From Dichetophora obliterata (taxonomy: Eukaryota > Arthropoda > Insecta > Diptera > Sciomyzidae): 64,000 nt of DNA. Within the stretch, counting starts at the first letter, position 1; each line of letters begins with the position of its first letter. Made by a program: the position numbers and the translations under genes. Shown here piece after piece: positions 33,676-46,000 of this stretch. The stretch covers positions 34,169,819-34,233,818 of the forward strand of contig OY986439.1 in the NCBI GenBank assembly GCA_963920525.1. Direction: 5' to 3'. A model generated the notes under the pieces. It searched no databases. It saw only the letters and a program-made list of their open reading frames with translations, and was not told the DNA's origin.

Positions 33676-35162
33676 CTGGAGAAAAAGTTTATAAGTTAAC
33701 TATGATGAATTATTTCTGCTCAAATGTTGGGTTAACGTTTAATAGGACTTAAGAACCGAATTTTTGTTGTTTTTTTTTTTTTTTTTTGGTTTTGTTTTGT
33801 CTCTTTGTTTTGTTTTCGTTTTCGTTTTATATTTTCAGCACAAATCGGCTAGCATAGCTATCGCTGTAAATCTTTTCAGCCAATATATATGTATCAATTT
33901 TTTCCTTTTGATCTTATTATGTTAAATTTCCGCGATTATTTCTAAAATATTGTAAGCTTAAGTATTTAATTTAGGTATACATACTCATTAAGTAAACTTT
34001 TTTTTTTTTATACCAATAATTAGCCATTTTACAACTACTTTTAAAGCGATTTTAACACTCTTGTTCATACGGAAATTAGGTTTCAACACGACTTCTTTCC
34101 TTCTTTTTTTTTTCTATTTTTGTTTAAAGTTCTATCTCTAATTTTTGCGCTATTTATTACAACATTTAAACCTTTAGTATTGTTAAGCTAGTTTTTCGTT
34201 TTTAACCCGATTTTCTTTTTCTTTTTAATTAGGATTTTTTTCTTTTTACGGCTAGATCTAATTCTAATTAGATTTTGCATTCACGATCGCAGTCACCACA
34301 CACGCGGTTGCAAACACACTACCGTATCAGTTTCTTTTCTCGAAATGATGGGCGAAATCTTGAAGGCGACTTGAAGGTGTTTTGTGGCTGCTTTATGCGT
34401 TTGTACTGACGATCTTTTCTCTTCGCTGCAATTGAGCAAAAATCGGTCACATCCAAAACTCGAATGGGGCTCTCGATTTTTTTTTTTTTTTTTGTAATAT
34501 TATGTTTTGATGTGTTTTGCTTGATAGCAATTTTATTACCAATTAAGTTAACCTATGAAACGGAATTATTAATTTTTGTGACCACTTGTAAACCGTGAGA
34601 TAAAAAAAAAAACTTACGTGTTAATAAGTTCACGAGGTAACTTTTTGGCTGAACGGATGCTTTTAGTTTAAAAATAATAGCATTGCCTTGGTTTTAAGTT
34701 TTTCGAACCGGTGATGGGAATGAAAACTTGAAGATAAATAAGGATTAATATTTAGGTTTAATTTTAAAGAAAAAATTACCTTGACATCTATACTGGACCA
34801 AGTTTAGATAGGAAAGGAAGTTATGGCAGAAAAATGGCAGAAGTAGAATAATCTTTTCCAAAGTTGGCAAGATTGCTTGGTTCGAAAAGCGGTGTTTGAT
34901 AGATTTCGAACAACTTTATACACCTAATCTTTACTACCAAATTTGGAAGCATTGACAGGTTGTACGACCGTGTATCCCATTGACCAACCAAATTTTTGGT
35001 GGGGGACCATGTATGAGTTATATATAAAAGTTATATATCCCGATTTATCGGGTTTCAAATAACGTTTTGAAATTAGAATCAATCAATTATTATGCTTAAA
35101 TATCTCTTTGAACAATATGGACAAAAAAAAAAAAATTGACAAGACAAGGCATGTTACACCGT
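33676..35162. other. Non-coding, UTR- or intron-like
   Basis: Contains long T runs (33768-33787, 34481-34493) and, around 34290-34470, a less AT-biased stretch that on the minus strand resembles a 5' UTR (A-rich downstream, no long frame). No gene can be assigned. Confidence 0.35.
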
Positions 35163-35785
35163 TCACATCCATAACTCAAAAACTATCGATCGGGTTTAAT
35201 CGCCAGTTGGAAAGGTGAGCTCATTTTGATCAATTTACAAAAAAAAAATCTCCAACATTGGTCCAACGGTTCAAAAGTTACGGGCATTTTTGTCCAAATT
35301 TTGGACCATTTTTCCATTTTTTTCATGATTTTGTCCAAGAATATTACTTTCATGGCCATTTTTTGGCTCAATCCATTATTTAATTCAATTAAAAATTCAA
35401 AACGAAGAGTTTAAGCCCAAATTTATCCAATTCGGTTGATTAATTCATGCGATATTGCTAAAACAAAATAACACATAAAACCAACTTTTTGTTTTTTTTC
35501 CCTTTTTATTTTTTTTTCTACAAAAATTCAAATTTAGAGATAATAAAGTATCTATCAACCTATTATCAAAAAATATATTTAATTTGAGTGTAGTAAAAGA
35601 CAAAATGTGAAAAAAAACATTATTTTTTCTGAAAGTCTGAAAAAAATGGAAAAATGGTCCAAAATTTGGACAAAAATGCCCGTAACTTTTGAACAGTTGG
35701 ACCAATGTTGGAGATTTTTTATACGTGCCTTCTGGCGATTAAACCCGATCGATAGTTTTTGAGTTATGGATGTGAACGTGTAGGT
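35163..35785. repeat. Inner inverted repeat, arms about 170 bp
   Basis: 35163-35345 (cacatccataactcaaaaac through tccatttttttca) is matched in reverse by 35617-35780, including gggcatttttgtccaaattt and aaactatcgatcgggtttaa. The spacer is about 270 bp. The outer side of the right arm continues directly into the right TIR of the 32000-35948 pair. The left arm does not continue, so the left end of a palindromic element seems to have been separated from it. Confidence 0.85.
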
Positions 35786-35956
35786 AATATTTCATACGAA
35801 CGTCAATTTGGGAAAAAATCTGCCAACAAAAAGTAGGGGACTCGATTTTAACGATAGAGGTATGGTTCCTTTAGCAAATTTTCATGGAATAACCCATAGA
35901 ATACGGAAATCATGGGGAAATTGTCGAAAAATAAATCGACCCGCCCTAATATATAT

Positions 35957-36208
35957 ATATCTATCAATACATTCATCAAGGGTATTACTAAAATAAATAC
36001 ATTCATCAAGAGTATTACTATAAAATATACATTCATTAATCTTACATTTCCCTTTTGTTAAACAAAGAAAGAGAAACAAATGACAACACACGCCAGACAT
36101 GTGCTTTCGTCGCAATCTCGTTGACGACTAAATAAAATGAATAGCAAATTGTTTTTTTCGAGTGTTATTTCGTCACTCTCACCAATACTACTACCTTGGG
36201 CATCTATA
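35957..36208. other. Spacer with a 27-bp direct repeat
   Basis: atacattcatcaagggtatt is followed by atacattcatcaagagtatt and a third partial copy (about 35968-36040), a short tandem repeat. Confidence 0.6.
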
Positions 36209-36216
36209 GTTTAAAT

Positions 36217-37229
36217 CAGTGTCGGGCAGCTTTGCACACCTATACTTTCTCATCTTGAGTATGTATTAATGAGCGCTTTAAAGCTCACACTGAAAACAAA
36301 GTAGTGCTAAAGCGCTTTTTGCAGAAATCTTACTAGGCATTATGGGATATTTTTTGCTCGGGTTTGTATTGCGAAATTAAAAAAAATAAGTAGTGGACGG
36401 AATATCAAAAGGAACAAACCAACAGACGGATAATGTGATATACAGTTAAGCAGACGGAAATGTAAAAAGGCAGGCTAATAGTAAAAAACAAATATGCTTT
36501 TTATTGTGCTTATGTTGCTTATTGTGTTTGCTAAGACCAAACTGACAGCGTCAGATGCTTTCATGATACGAATTTGGAACTGATCACTATATGATATGGT
36601 ATGTGGACATGCAGCATTTAAATAATTAATTAATTTCTCCATCGCATGCCCCACAATTACCTTATATTGGCCATGCAAATTATCGTAATGCCTTGTAATG
36701 TATAATTTTTTTAATTTTACCTCTTTGTGCCGCGCCATGCCGTTATTTTCTAAAAATAAAAAATTTTTCATACATACTTCTAAAAATTTTGCATGCATAC
36801 AATTTTAAACAGTGTAATCTTACGTTATGTCTGTGTCGATGAGCAATAACAGCTTAAGTCTTATTTCAAAGTTTCCAGAAATCTTGCTTCAAAGTTTTCA
36901 ATCGCCATATAAGTTACATGAAAAGGTATTTTGTTTTTGCTTCATATCTTTGGCTAAGGTCATGCTAGAAGTTCTAGATTTTATGTGTTCATAATGATAT
37001 ATACGTGGAATACAACTATGTCCATAACTCAGTTCTTTTTTAAATCGACTTAAGCTATTTTTGCTTATCGACACAGATATAATAGAATATATTCAAGGAA
37101 CACGTAAGCGCAGATCTTATCTGCTTGACATTCGCTTGAACACTGAAGTTTTGATCGATCTGTAGGTGAGATGAATACATATTTTACTGCACAAACACAA
37201 TCTCAAGTGTGCAAAGCTGCCCGACACTG
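36217..37229 (-). mobile_element. hAT deletion derivative, 1,013 bp
   Basis: The terminal repeats cagtgtcgggcagctttgca are identical over about 23 bp. The 8-bp target duplication gtttaaat flanks them (36209-36216, 37230-37237). CAGTG-type ends with 8-bp duplications are typical of hAT. It keeps only a short piece of transposase N-terminus, so it depends on an enzyme in trans. Confidence 0.93.
36475..36798 (-). pseudogene. hAT transposase N-terminal fragment (BED-like zinc finger)
   Basis: The open frame of 107 codons contains KLKKLYITRHYDNLHGQYK, the second half of a BED/ZBED-like finger (His-x-x-x-x-His type ending), followed by a helical segment with KASDAVSLVLANT. This resembles the start of GTF2IRD2/ZBED-type hAT transposases. 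The Cys pair expected upstream is not clear (Phe replaces at least one), and the catalytic core is absent. It may be the remains of the parental gene inside the deletion derivative, or a truncated product. Confidence 0.6.
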
Positions 37230-37257
37230 GTTTAAATCATGCTTGATTTATTCTTGA

Positions 37258-37470
37258 TTGGTTGTTGTTGTTTCTTTAGAAAGATTCGTTAGAACAATTA
37301 ATTGTTCTAACTTTGACCTTAAGCTCAATAAACGATTTTAAACTATCAAACAACTCGAATTTGTATTTAAAATCAAGTATAATTTAAACTATCAAGCATT
37401 TATAATTTGTATTTAAATCATAAAAAATTAACATAGTAAATAACAAGGTCATTAAGAAAAAACTTTAAAT
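37258..37470 (+). repeat. Tc1-relic-related dispersed repeat, copy 3
   Basis: Matches 18222-18396 along its length (gttagaacaattaattgttc, then actttgaccttaagctc) with more substitutions, and continues like copy 1 (aaggtcatt..gaaaaaacttt). Confidence 0.82.
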
Positions 37471-38378
37471 TATTTTTATATTTAAAAAGATTTAGTGCCT
37501 TTATATTTATTTTGCACAGTTTTTTTAGTTTATTTTTTTGTTTTCTTTAATAACTTTAAGAGAAAATGCAAATATTTTTGAATTCCATTTTTTTATGTTT
37601 AAATCAATTGATTCAATAAAGTTTAAAGCTATGTATTAAAAATGTTTCTTAATTCTTTTAAAATCACGCAATTTCTTGATGTCTTTATAATTATTTCGCT
37701 GGGTGTACTATGTTAATTTATATTTATATATGGGCATTTCCACCAAAAGGTATACCACGACTGAGAAATTAAATGTAACTTTAAATTCGTTTAAACTTCC
37801 ATAATAGAGAAAAAAAAAATGTTTAAATTTATATTGTGAGAGTACTGACAGCTGATCTCAATTTAAATTTACAAAAATGGCAGCAAACATGATGAATAGC
37901 AATAAAGTTTAAAAATGGTGACAAAACTTTAAAAATTTTAACAAAAAATGAAATTTTATAAGTATAATAAATCTCGTTTAATACACAGTTTAATGAAATT
38001 TTTTCAGTTTTCGATTGTAATGGTCCTGAATTGCACTTTACATGTTTTTCTAGTCAATTAAATAAATAAAACTATATAATATTTACACTTTTTTGAAGGA
38101 AAAAATTTGCCACATAACGTATCATACTATGTTTTGTATAGAAATAATTAAAAACGATTTTTCAACAAAACAATTATTAATATGTAGCAATGTTATTCCA
38201 TATTATATTAAAAAACTTTAAAAAAAAAATTCGTGCACATTTCGCAGATTTTTTCGTTTTTATTGATTCAGGTAAAAACCATTTCTATTTTATGTCACGT
38301 AACGTATCATTTTTGGTGGTTTCTATCTGGGAGCCGAACTTTTGACAACTCTTAACTTTTACAGCTTGCATAGTGCGC
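37471..38378. other. Non-coding, nothing recognised
   Basis: AT-rich; no credible coding frame. cacgtaacgtatcat occurs near 38295 and a similar cataacgtatcat near 38112, suggesting an old short duplication. Confidence 0.5.
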
Positions 38379-38654
38379 TTAGGGCCATTTTGTTCACAGA
38401 GAGATAAATTTATCCCCGAGTTAATTCCATGATTTTTCCAGTTTTTCATTTGTTCACAGTGAGTTAAGCATTTAACTCTTCAAGCTGGAGATAAAAATGG
38501 TGGCGAGATAGCTTAACCCCAGAAATATTTAACTCGTGAAAATTGGTGAGTTAAGATTTTTAACTCGCTCTCATTACTCTCATTTTAATATTTTTTATTT
38601 ACTTGGTGTCAAAATATTGAAAATACAGATTTTTTAAACATAGGGAAACAGTAT

Positions 38655-40160
38655 AGGGGGTTACTGATTTCGAATCTGGTGTCAGAATTTTAAAATTCAA
38701 GATGTTGGATAAGGTTGCCACCTTAATTTTTTATTTTTACGAATTCGGGGCTGGCGCGAAAAAAAGGGTAAGAATGGGTCGCTGAATCCGAATCCGTTGT
38801 CAGAATTTCAAAATTCGAAAATTTTTCTACACATAGGGCTGCCACCTAAAAATGTTTTATTTTAAGAATTTTAAACATGAGGAAAGAGTATTGGGGGGGG
38901 GTCGCTGATTTCGAATCTGAAGTCAAAATTTTAAAATTCAAGATGGTGGATAGGGCTGCCACCTTATTTTTTTGTATTTTTATGAATTCGTGGCCGCCAA
39001 AAAATGGTACACCAAAAATAGGTCGCTGAATACGAATCCATGGTCAGAATTTCAAAATTATAAAGTTTTGAAATAATAGGGTTGCCACCTAATAATATGT
39101 ATTTTTAAGAATTTTAAACATTATCACTGATTTCGAACACTATCACTGAGTCACTGATTTCGAATCTGATGTCAGAATTTTAAAATTCAAACTGGTGGAT
39201 ATGGTTGCCACCCTAATATTTTGTATTTTCATGAATTCGGATTGGCAAAAAAAATGGTACGCCAAATATGGGTCGCTGAATACTAATCCATGGTCAGAAT
39301 TTTAAAATTATAAAGTTTTGAAATAATAGGGTTGCCACCTAATAATATGTATTTTTAAGAATTTTAAACATGATTTAACAGTGTTAGGGAGTCACTGATT
39401 TCGAATCTGATGTCAGAATTTTAAAATTCAAACTGGTGGATATGGTTGCCACCCTAATATTTTGTATTTTCATGAATTCGGATTGGCAAAAAAAATGGTA
39501 CGCCAAATATGGGTCGCTGAATACTAATCCATGGTCAGAATTTTAAAATTATAAAGTTTTGAAATAATAGGGTTGCCACCTAATAATATGAATTTTTAAG
39601 AATTTTAAACATTATTTAAAAGTGTTAGGGAGTCACTGATTTCGAATCTGATGTCAGAATTTTAAAATTCAAAATGGTGGATATGGTTGCCACCCTAATA
39701 TTTTGTATTTTTATGAATTCGGATTGGCAAAAAAAATGGTACGCCAAATGGGGGTCGTTAAATACGAATCCATAGTCAGAATTTCAAAATTATAAAGTTT
39801 TGCAGTAATAGGGTTGCCACTTAATAATATGTATTTTTAAGAATTTTAAACATTACTTCACAGTGTAAGGGAGTCACTGATTTCGAATCTGATGTCAGAA
39901 CATTAAAATTCAAAATGGTGGATAGGGTTGCCACCCTAATATTTTGTATTTTTATGAATTCGGGACTGGCAAAAAAATGGTGCACCAAATATGGGTCACT
40001 GAATACGAATCCATGGTCAGAATCTCAAAATTATAAAGTTTTGAAATAATAGGGTTGCCACCAAATAATATGTATTTTTAAGAATTTTAAACATGTTTTA
40101 ACAGTGTTAGGGAGTCACTGATTTCGAATCTAATGTCAGAATTTCAAAATTCGAAATGGT
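38655..40160 (+). repeat. 240-bp tandem array, forward block, about 6-7 units
   Basis: The landmark actgatttcgaatctgatgtc recurs near 38664, 38907, 39153, 39393, 39635, 39873 and 40115. Each unit holds two related half-units: one with gatttcgaatctgatgtcag and gttgccacc, the other with gaatacgaatccatggtcag and gttgccacct. Confidence 0.92.
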
Positions 40161-40935
40161 GGATAGGGTTTTATAATTTTGAAATTCTGACCATGGATTC
40201 GGATTGAGCGAACTATTTTTGGCATACCATTTTTTTGCCAGCCCCGAATTCATAGAAATACAAAAAATTAAGGTGGCAACCCTAACCTCAATTTTGAATT
40301 TTAAAATTATGACTTCAGATTCGAAATCAGTGACTTCCTAACACTGTTAAATCATGTTTAAAATTCTTAAAAATACATATTAGGTGGCAACCCTATAATT
40401 TCAAAACTTTATAATTTTGAAATTCTGACTATGGATTCGTATTCAGCAACCCATTTTTGGTATACCATATTTTTTGCCAGTCCCGAATTCATAAAAAAAC
40501 AAAAAATTAGGGTGGCAACCCTATCCACCATCTTGAATTTTAAAATTTTGACTTCAGATTCGAAATCAGCGACCCTCCAGTACTCTTTCCTTATGTTTAA
40601 AATTCTTAAAATAAAACATTTTTAGGTGGCAGCCCTATGTGTAGAAAAATTTTCGAGTTTTGAAATTCCGAGAACGGATTCGGAATCAGCGACCCAATTT
40701 TACCTAGTGTTTCTCCCGGAGTTGAATTTGCATAAAAAAACAAGAAATTAGGTGGCAACTCTATCCGCCATCTTGAATTTTAAAATTCTGACACCAGATT
40801 CGAAAGAAGCAACCCCCAATACTGTTTCTTCATGTTTAAAATTCTTAAAAAAATGTTTAGTTGGCAGCGCTGTGTAGAAAAATTTTAGAATTTTGAAATT
40901 CTGACATCAGATGCTAAATCAGCGATCTATTTTTA
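40161..40935 (-). repeat. Same 240-bp array, reverse block, about 3 units
   Basis: The landmark appears in reverse (gattcgaaatcagtgac) near 40318, 40557 and 40797. The switch from forward to reverse occurs within ggatagggttttataatttt at about 40150-40170. The reverse units are more diverged from one another than the forward units at 39150-39650. Confidence 0.92.
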
Positions 40936-41232
40936 TCTAGTGTTCACTCCAACCCCCAAACTCGCAAAAATAAACAAATAATCCCCACACATTTTTAATT
41001 AATGAGCTAGAGTGTTGCTTACATAGTTAATGACTTAGAGTGTTGCTTACATTCCAATGGAAATCGATATAAACTAAGAGCGATTTTATGCTCTAAGCAT
41101 AAAGCCGGGATAAAATGTGAACAAAACAACTTTTTTATCTCCCGACTTATACGCTTGGTATAAAAGTAACCTAGAGATAGTTATCCCCGAATGAAATCAT
41201 ATTTATGCCCTTTGTGAACAAAATGGCCCTTA

Positions 41233-43099
41233 GTAAACTATTGAAAAATCTTAATAAGAAAACTGCAAGTTTAATTATTCTTTGATTTTCTACTCATTAA
41301 AGTCGTACGACTGTCACGTGCGTAGCTACGAAAATGCCCATATATTAGACTTCAAATTTTATATGTCAGTAATGTGCACTAAATTTAAAGCCTACTTTAA
41401 AAATTACTCAGATCTAAACTTTAAAATGCCGTTACACATGATCACTCAACTCTGTTTTTGAACGGTCTTTTTTGCACAATTTTAAAATAAAACGATTCAG
41501 TAAAAAATTGTTTTACACGAATTTTTTGGTGTAGCACGATTAAGAAAAAATTTTCACCAACTATTTTCATACCATATTTAAATATGATCCATTTAGGCAC
41601 ACACGTGTTTGTTAGTTTTAAAAATTTTGACGACCAGTTTACCACCAGTTAACGTTTATAAGTTTCGGGGAACAACCGATTTCTATAGTGTTTTTTCGCG
41701 TTGTGCTCTTAGTTCTTTTGATTTTTTTTGATAAAAATTAATTGTTTTTGTTTGGTATAATTGTATATTATATTGAAATCAATACTTTTTTGCACGGTGT
41801 TGTAAGCTAAAATTTAAAAGTTTTTCAATTTACACGATTTCTCAAAGTTTTGGAACACATCCACAAATTTATCATATGTCACTCGTATTTTTTTACACGA
41901 ATTTACTTACACGTTCTTTTTAGGAACGTATCTATTTTTTGTCCTGCCTGCTCTTTCAGAATTCGTTTGTCGAAGTCTTTAATTAGTTTGGCTGTTGGAC
42001 TGTGTTATCTATAGACTTTATGACTGCTTCTATCATTCATGTAGAGCAGTTCCTTGCTACGTTCCACATAAAGAAATTTATGTTTACTTTTTGGAAATTG
42101 CTTTTTAAATATTTTATGACTTTATATTTGTGATCCTGTTGCATGAAGCTGGTTCTTATGTTTCTCTTATTCTTTTTGTACAACGCGCTTTGCTTGGTAT
42201 ACAATTCTTTACACTTACTTGAACACCACTTGCTGCTTGCGTTGGTTTTTGTCTAGTTTTTTACACCGACAACTTTATTCAGCTCAGCTGCCGTCATCCT
42301 AGTCTGGGTATAAAAAGCCTTTTTATATAGCTACTGCTTGAAAAAATTATTTTGAAAGCTTCTTTCAATTGCATATATATATATATATCATAAATTAATA
42401 AATGTGCAGTAACCCATATTATTTTTTCTATTATCCTTACCTTCCTCGGCTTGACTACCTTCTAGCTATAAGCTATAAATTTAAATTTTATTCATTTCTT
42501 CAAACATATTTTTTGTACATAAAACTTATTCTCCATCAACTATTGCTCAATTCTATTCTATTTTTGTTTGTTATTTTTTATCGAAAATAACATCCTTTTG
42601 AGTCTATGCCCAATATCCTGCCTGTCGTTTTTCATTTATCATTGGAATTCAATTGCAGAACGTTGCTTATTGTTTCTATCCGCTCAATCTGTTCATCTCT
42701 TTTTCACCTCAGCCACACTCTGCCTACCGAAACCTTACTACTACTACTGCTGTTCTTTCTTGTACAATTTGAGTCTATGTGTTATTTTACGGTTTATTAG
42801 TTCTCACTCTGCCAGATACGTGTGCACAATTGCTCTAGGGAACATCATCTCGTCCTGATACATATGAAAAACATGAAGTTGCACGAAATTTCCCTTGTGC
42901 ATAGTTTATGCCATACATGAGTTCTGTTTTTATTTCACTTTAGCGTAGAAAAGCACTAACATAATTTTTATGCTCAGACAGGCAGGAACTGAATTTTCTT
43001 AGTGTGTTACGTTATAGACTTGCAATTCCGTGTATGAATGCATGAGTAATTTATGCATGTTTGCTAGTAGAAATGAACACATTCAGTGGCTTGGCAAGA
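41233..43099. other. Non-coding, nothing firm
   Basis: tttacacga words recur between 41510 and 41910, and a (ta)n microsatellite sits near 42372. The 96-residue frame at 42568 has no recognisable content. Confidence 0.45.
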
Positions 43100-46000
43100 A
43101 AGCTTGACATATATCCTTTTTAGTTTATTTATATTATTGACACAAATGCTTTGCAATATATCAAAGATATGTTATTAGACTAGAATAATACCAATAAAGT
43201 TGTTTAGAGTTTCTGTCTTTTTGTAAAGCTTTTGTGAATTCTTGTTATTGTTTACAAAATGGAAGCATATTTTTATACTTCATCTGATAAGCGCTTAAAA
43301 CTGTGCAAAAAATTTGTAGAAGAAAAGCTCTCGAAGCATGCTTTTGTTATGAATACACTTCTTAGAGAACCTTAAATCAATTTGTTATGCATATTGTAAT
43401 AAGTAATGTGATTTATTTCATTGGTAGCATTTAATTATTTTACTATATGCTGATATCACCTTTAAATATAAGCAAAACTCTTAAAATGCCAAGGTGTATT
43501 ACAAATTTAAAGCGTTATTCTGCACTAAACATGTGTGACAAAAAGGTTTGTATTTCAGTTTTATAAACAATGCTCCTGTTTTGCTGTAATTTTTTTTTTG
43601 CACAAATTCTAATGCCAAAGATTGGGTATAAAGTATTAAAATTTCTATGTATTTGTTTTAAAAATAGCAGTTGTCTTTAATTCTGTTGCTCGCTGTTAAA
43701 TTAAAAGAGTTCTACATATACTTTTCCTTTATAGTAATTCTTAAACTTCCTGCTCAACAACCTTTGAAATAACATTGTTGAGTAAGTATGAGCTTTTCTA
43801 ATATTAAAAGCTTTATGTTTTTAGTTTTAATTCAAAAGTTTTTGCGATTATTATGCAAAACGAACGTGTTTTGATTTGTATGACAACGTTGACTTGCAAA
43901 TTTCTTTTATAATCAGCGTTTTAACTGCACTTTACAAATATCCTTTACTCGTAGAGATTAGCTATGTGTTCGAAAACCACTTAAATACAATTACTAACCA
44001 AAAAATATTTCTGAATTGTAAATTTTTTTAATTTTTTTTTCATTTCTTACGATCATGCCTTATTTCAACAGTTATTATATACTTCAGCTTGAGAAATGAA
44101 TGTGATTTTACGTGAGAAAAAGATTGGCAATATATTTTCTACACTAAAAGCTTATTACAATATACTCTCATATGTCCTTTTTTTATCGCGTACAAATTTT
44201 TGGCTAAAAGACATTTACATACCATTTTTAGCAAAAGGAAACTTAAAGCTAAATTATTTTTCTTTCAATTACTTCGTTATTGCGGATTTAAATAAAAAAT
44301 TTTACATGAGAAAACATGCATTTTTATGCACTTAATGTAACTGTATATTTAAATTTTTCATAATACTCATATTAAAGACGCATGCCATACATCCTTTTAT
44401 TTTGAAAAATTAAATCTTATAAAACGTAAGACGTTAAGAATCGTAAACGCTATAAAAGCCATGAAAACATAAAAAAATGTTATTTTCCCTCACAATTTAG
44501 TGCAGTTTATTACCGTTCATGCCTCACCTACGTGCTTCTAACTAACCTTAAAATGCTTTTGCAAAGTTCAACAAAACTCTTGAGCTCTTGCACACGTCTG
44601 CCAAACTCCTAGCTCCAAAGACTTTCTAACATTTTTCAGCTTAGTCTATTTTATAATTACCTCAACATCCTGGCTGCAACTGCTGCTTTAGCATCTTTAG
44701 TGCACAATCACGTCGATGATGTCTAGCTTTATTAGCTATGCTTTTGTTACCTTCATTTCACTCATATTTAATATTCACTCGGGACTACTTTGTTTAAATT
44801 GCTTTGCTTGCTCAGTGCATAAGATTCGATAAAAGCAATGCGCTGATACCAACGAGAAACAGCAACAAAAATAAAATCAAAGAAACAACAAAGCGAACAA
44901 GTAAAGATATGTGTGTGTGAATGTGTGTGTGTTTAAAGTGGTATTTGTATTGGTGTTTGTTGTATTGGTGTGGCTGTTTCTTTATGCTTATATGTGTGTG
45001 GTATGTCTGTGAATTGCATTTTGAAGCATTCATATTGGCTTCCTTTATGGCTTGATTTAAAAATTCATAACTTCGTCATGCTGAGTTGTGTTGCTCAGTT
45101 GTTTTCCTTTGCGGTTTATATCCTTTTTTCTTAACTAACAGTTGAAGTTTTCGAAAAAGTTAGAGGTTTGCTTGCATGATTTTTGTTCTTGTGCTAGCGT
45201 TTTCAATCCTGCTCCCTCTCCAATCTCGAAATTGAAACATTTGTGGGGTATGTGTTTTTGTGCAAAAGTCACTCAGCCAGTCAAACAGACAGACACTCGC
45301 ACGAAGTTGCTGCACTGGTCAAAGCAATTTGGGGGTTTTTTCTCAATGAGAACATGACGTGAGTGTGAGTGGTAGAGTAAAACTTTTTCAATATACATCG
45401 CATCGATGATGTTGATGAACAACTTTTACCTCCTGTGTGGAATCATGTAAGAGTATCCTTTTTGTTAAGCTCGCCACATTGGTTTTGTTTGTTTGCTTAT
45501 TGTAGGAAAATCGGAGAGATTTTAATAAATATACTTTTGCTTGATGCTGGTTTTTGGTGTTTTCGTTTTGGTTAAACAACTTTTGGCTGGATGCTTGCTT
45601 GCAATATCCTTGTGAAATATTTTAATTTAATTGTTGAAAAATTGTTTTGGAAACTTCAATTTAGAAGTTTGTTTTGTGGCTTGTAGGTGCTGCTTTGAGG
45701 AGTTGTCTAAAGTGTATCTTAAAGATATAATTGATTTTTAATTTTATCTTTCCTCCGCACAAATCCTTAAACTAACATTAACTGCAAATGCTTTCTTAAA
45801 CTTAATGTTCATATCATATTGTATCCCTTTAATGTTTGTATGTATGCATTTGTTTCTTGTGTTCAAGTGTTTCTGCTGCTCCTTTTTGCCGTTTGTCTTG
45901 AACGAGCCACTAGTGTGTGTCAAGTGCTTAATGCCTGTGCTGTTAGCGTTTTATTATATAATAGAAAATCCTTAATGACATTTTCTTGGGAGTATTTTGT

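Larger units (their letters stand above)
32000..35948. mobile_element. TIR pair (tagggcgggtcgattta ends) bracketing 3.9 kb
   Basis: 32000-32175 and 35783-35948 are inverted copies of about 170 bp, with ends tagggcgggtcgattta, flanked by atatatat on both sides (31992-31999, 35949-35956). That would be an 8-bp duplication, but in AT-repeat DNA it could be chance. The same family, with a non-repetitive 8-bp duplication, is at 52680-53635. The interior is not typical of a transposon: it holds an inner inverted repeat at the right and sequence resembling host exon and UTR between. Either the element captured a genomic fragment, or the two arms are parts of separate or rearranged copies. Confidence 0.6.
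38382..41229. mobile_element. Harbinger-like non-autonomous element with head-to-head tandem arrays, 2,848 bp
   Basis: Ends ggGCCATTTTGTTCAC are inverted at the right (gtgaacaaaatggccc), flanked by TTA on both sides (38379-38381, 41230-41232). A 3-bp TTA/TAA duplication is the PIF/Harbinger pattern. A second layer of similarity (gggataa...) follows each end. The interior is a tandem array that changes orientation at about 40160. No transposase is present. Confidence 0.85.

Noticed and set aside
35226..35705. Similar short frames in opposite orientation
   Set aside because: They are the two arms of the inverted repeat translated in mirror positions, not genes.
38655..40935. CRISPR-like regular repeats
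   Set aside because: The period is 240 bp, the spacers are themselves repeated, the context is eukaryotic, and the array sits between transposon ends.
42568..42858. 96-codon plus-strand frame
   Set aside because: T- and C-rich low-complexity translation, with another frame open in the same place; no recognisable content.
44812..45033. 73-codon minus-strand frame rich in His and Thr
   Set aside because: It is produced by a (gt)n microsatellite near 44910-44935.
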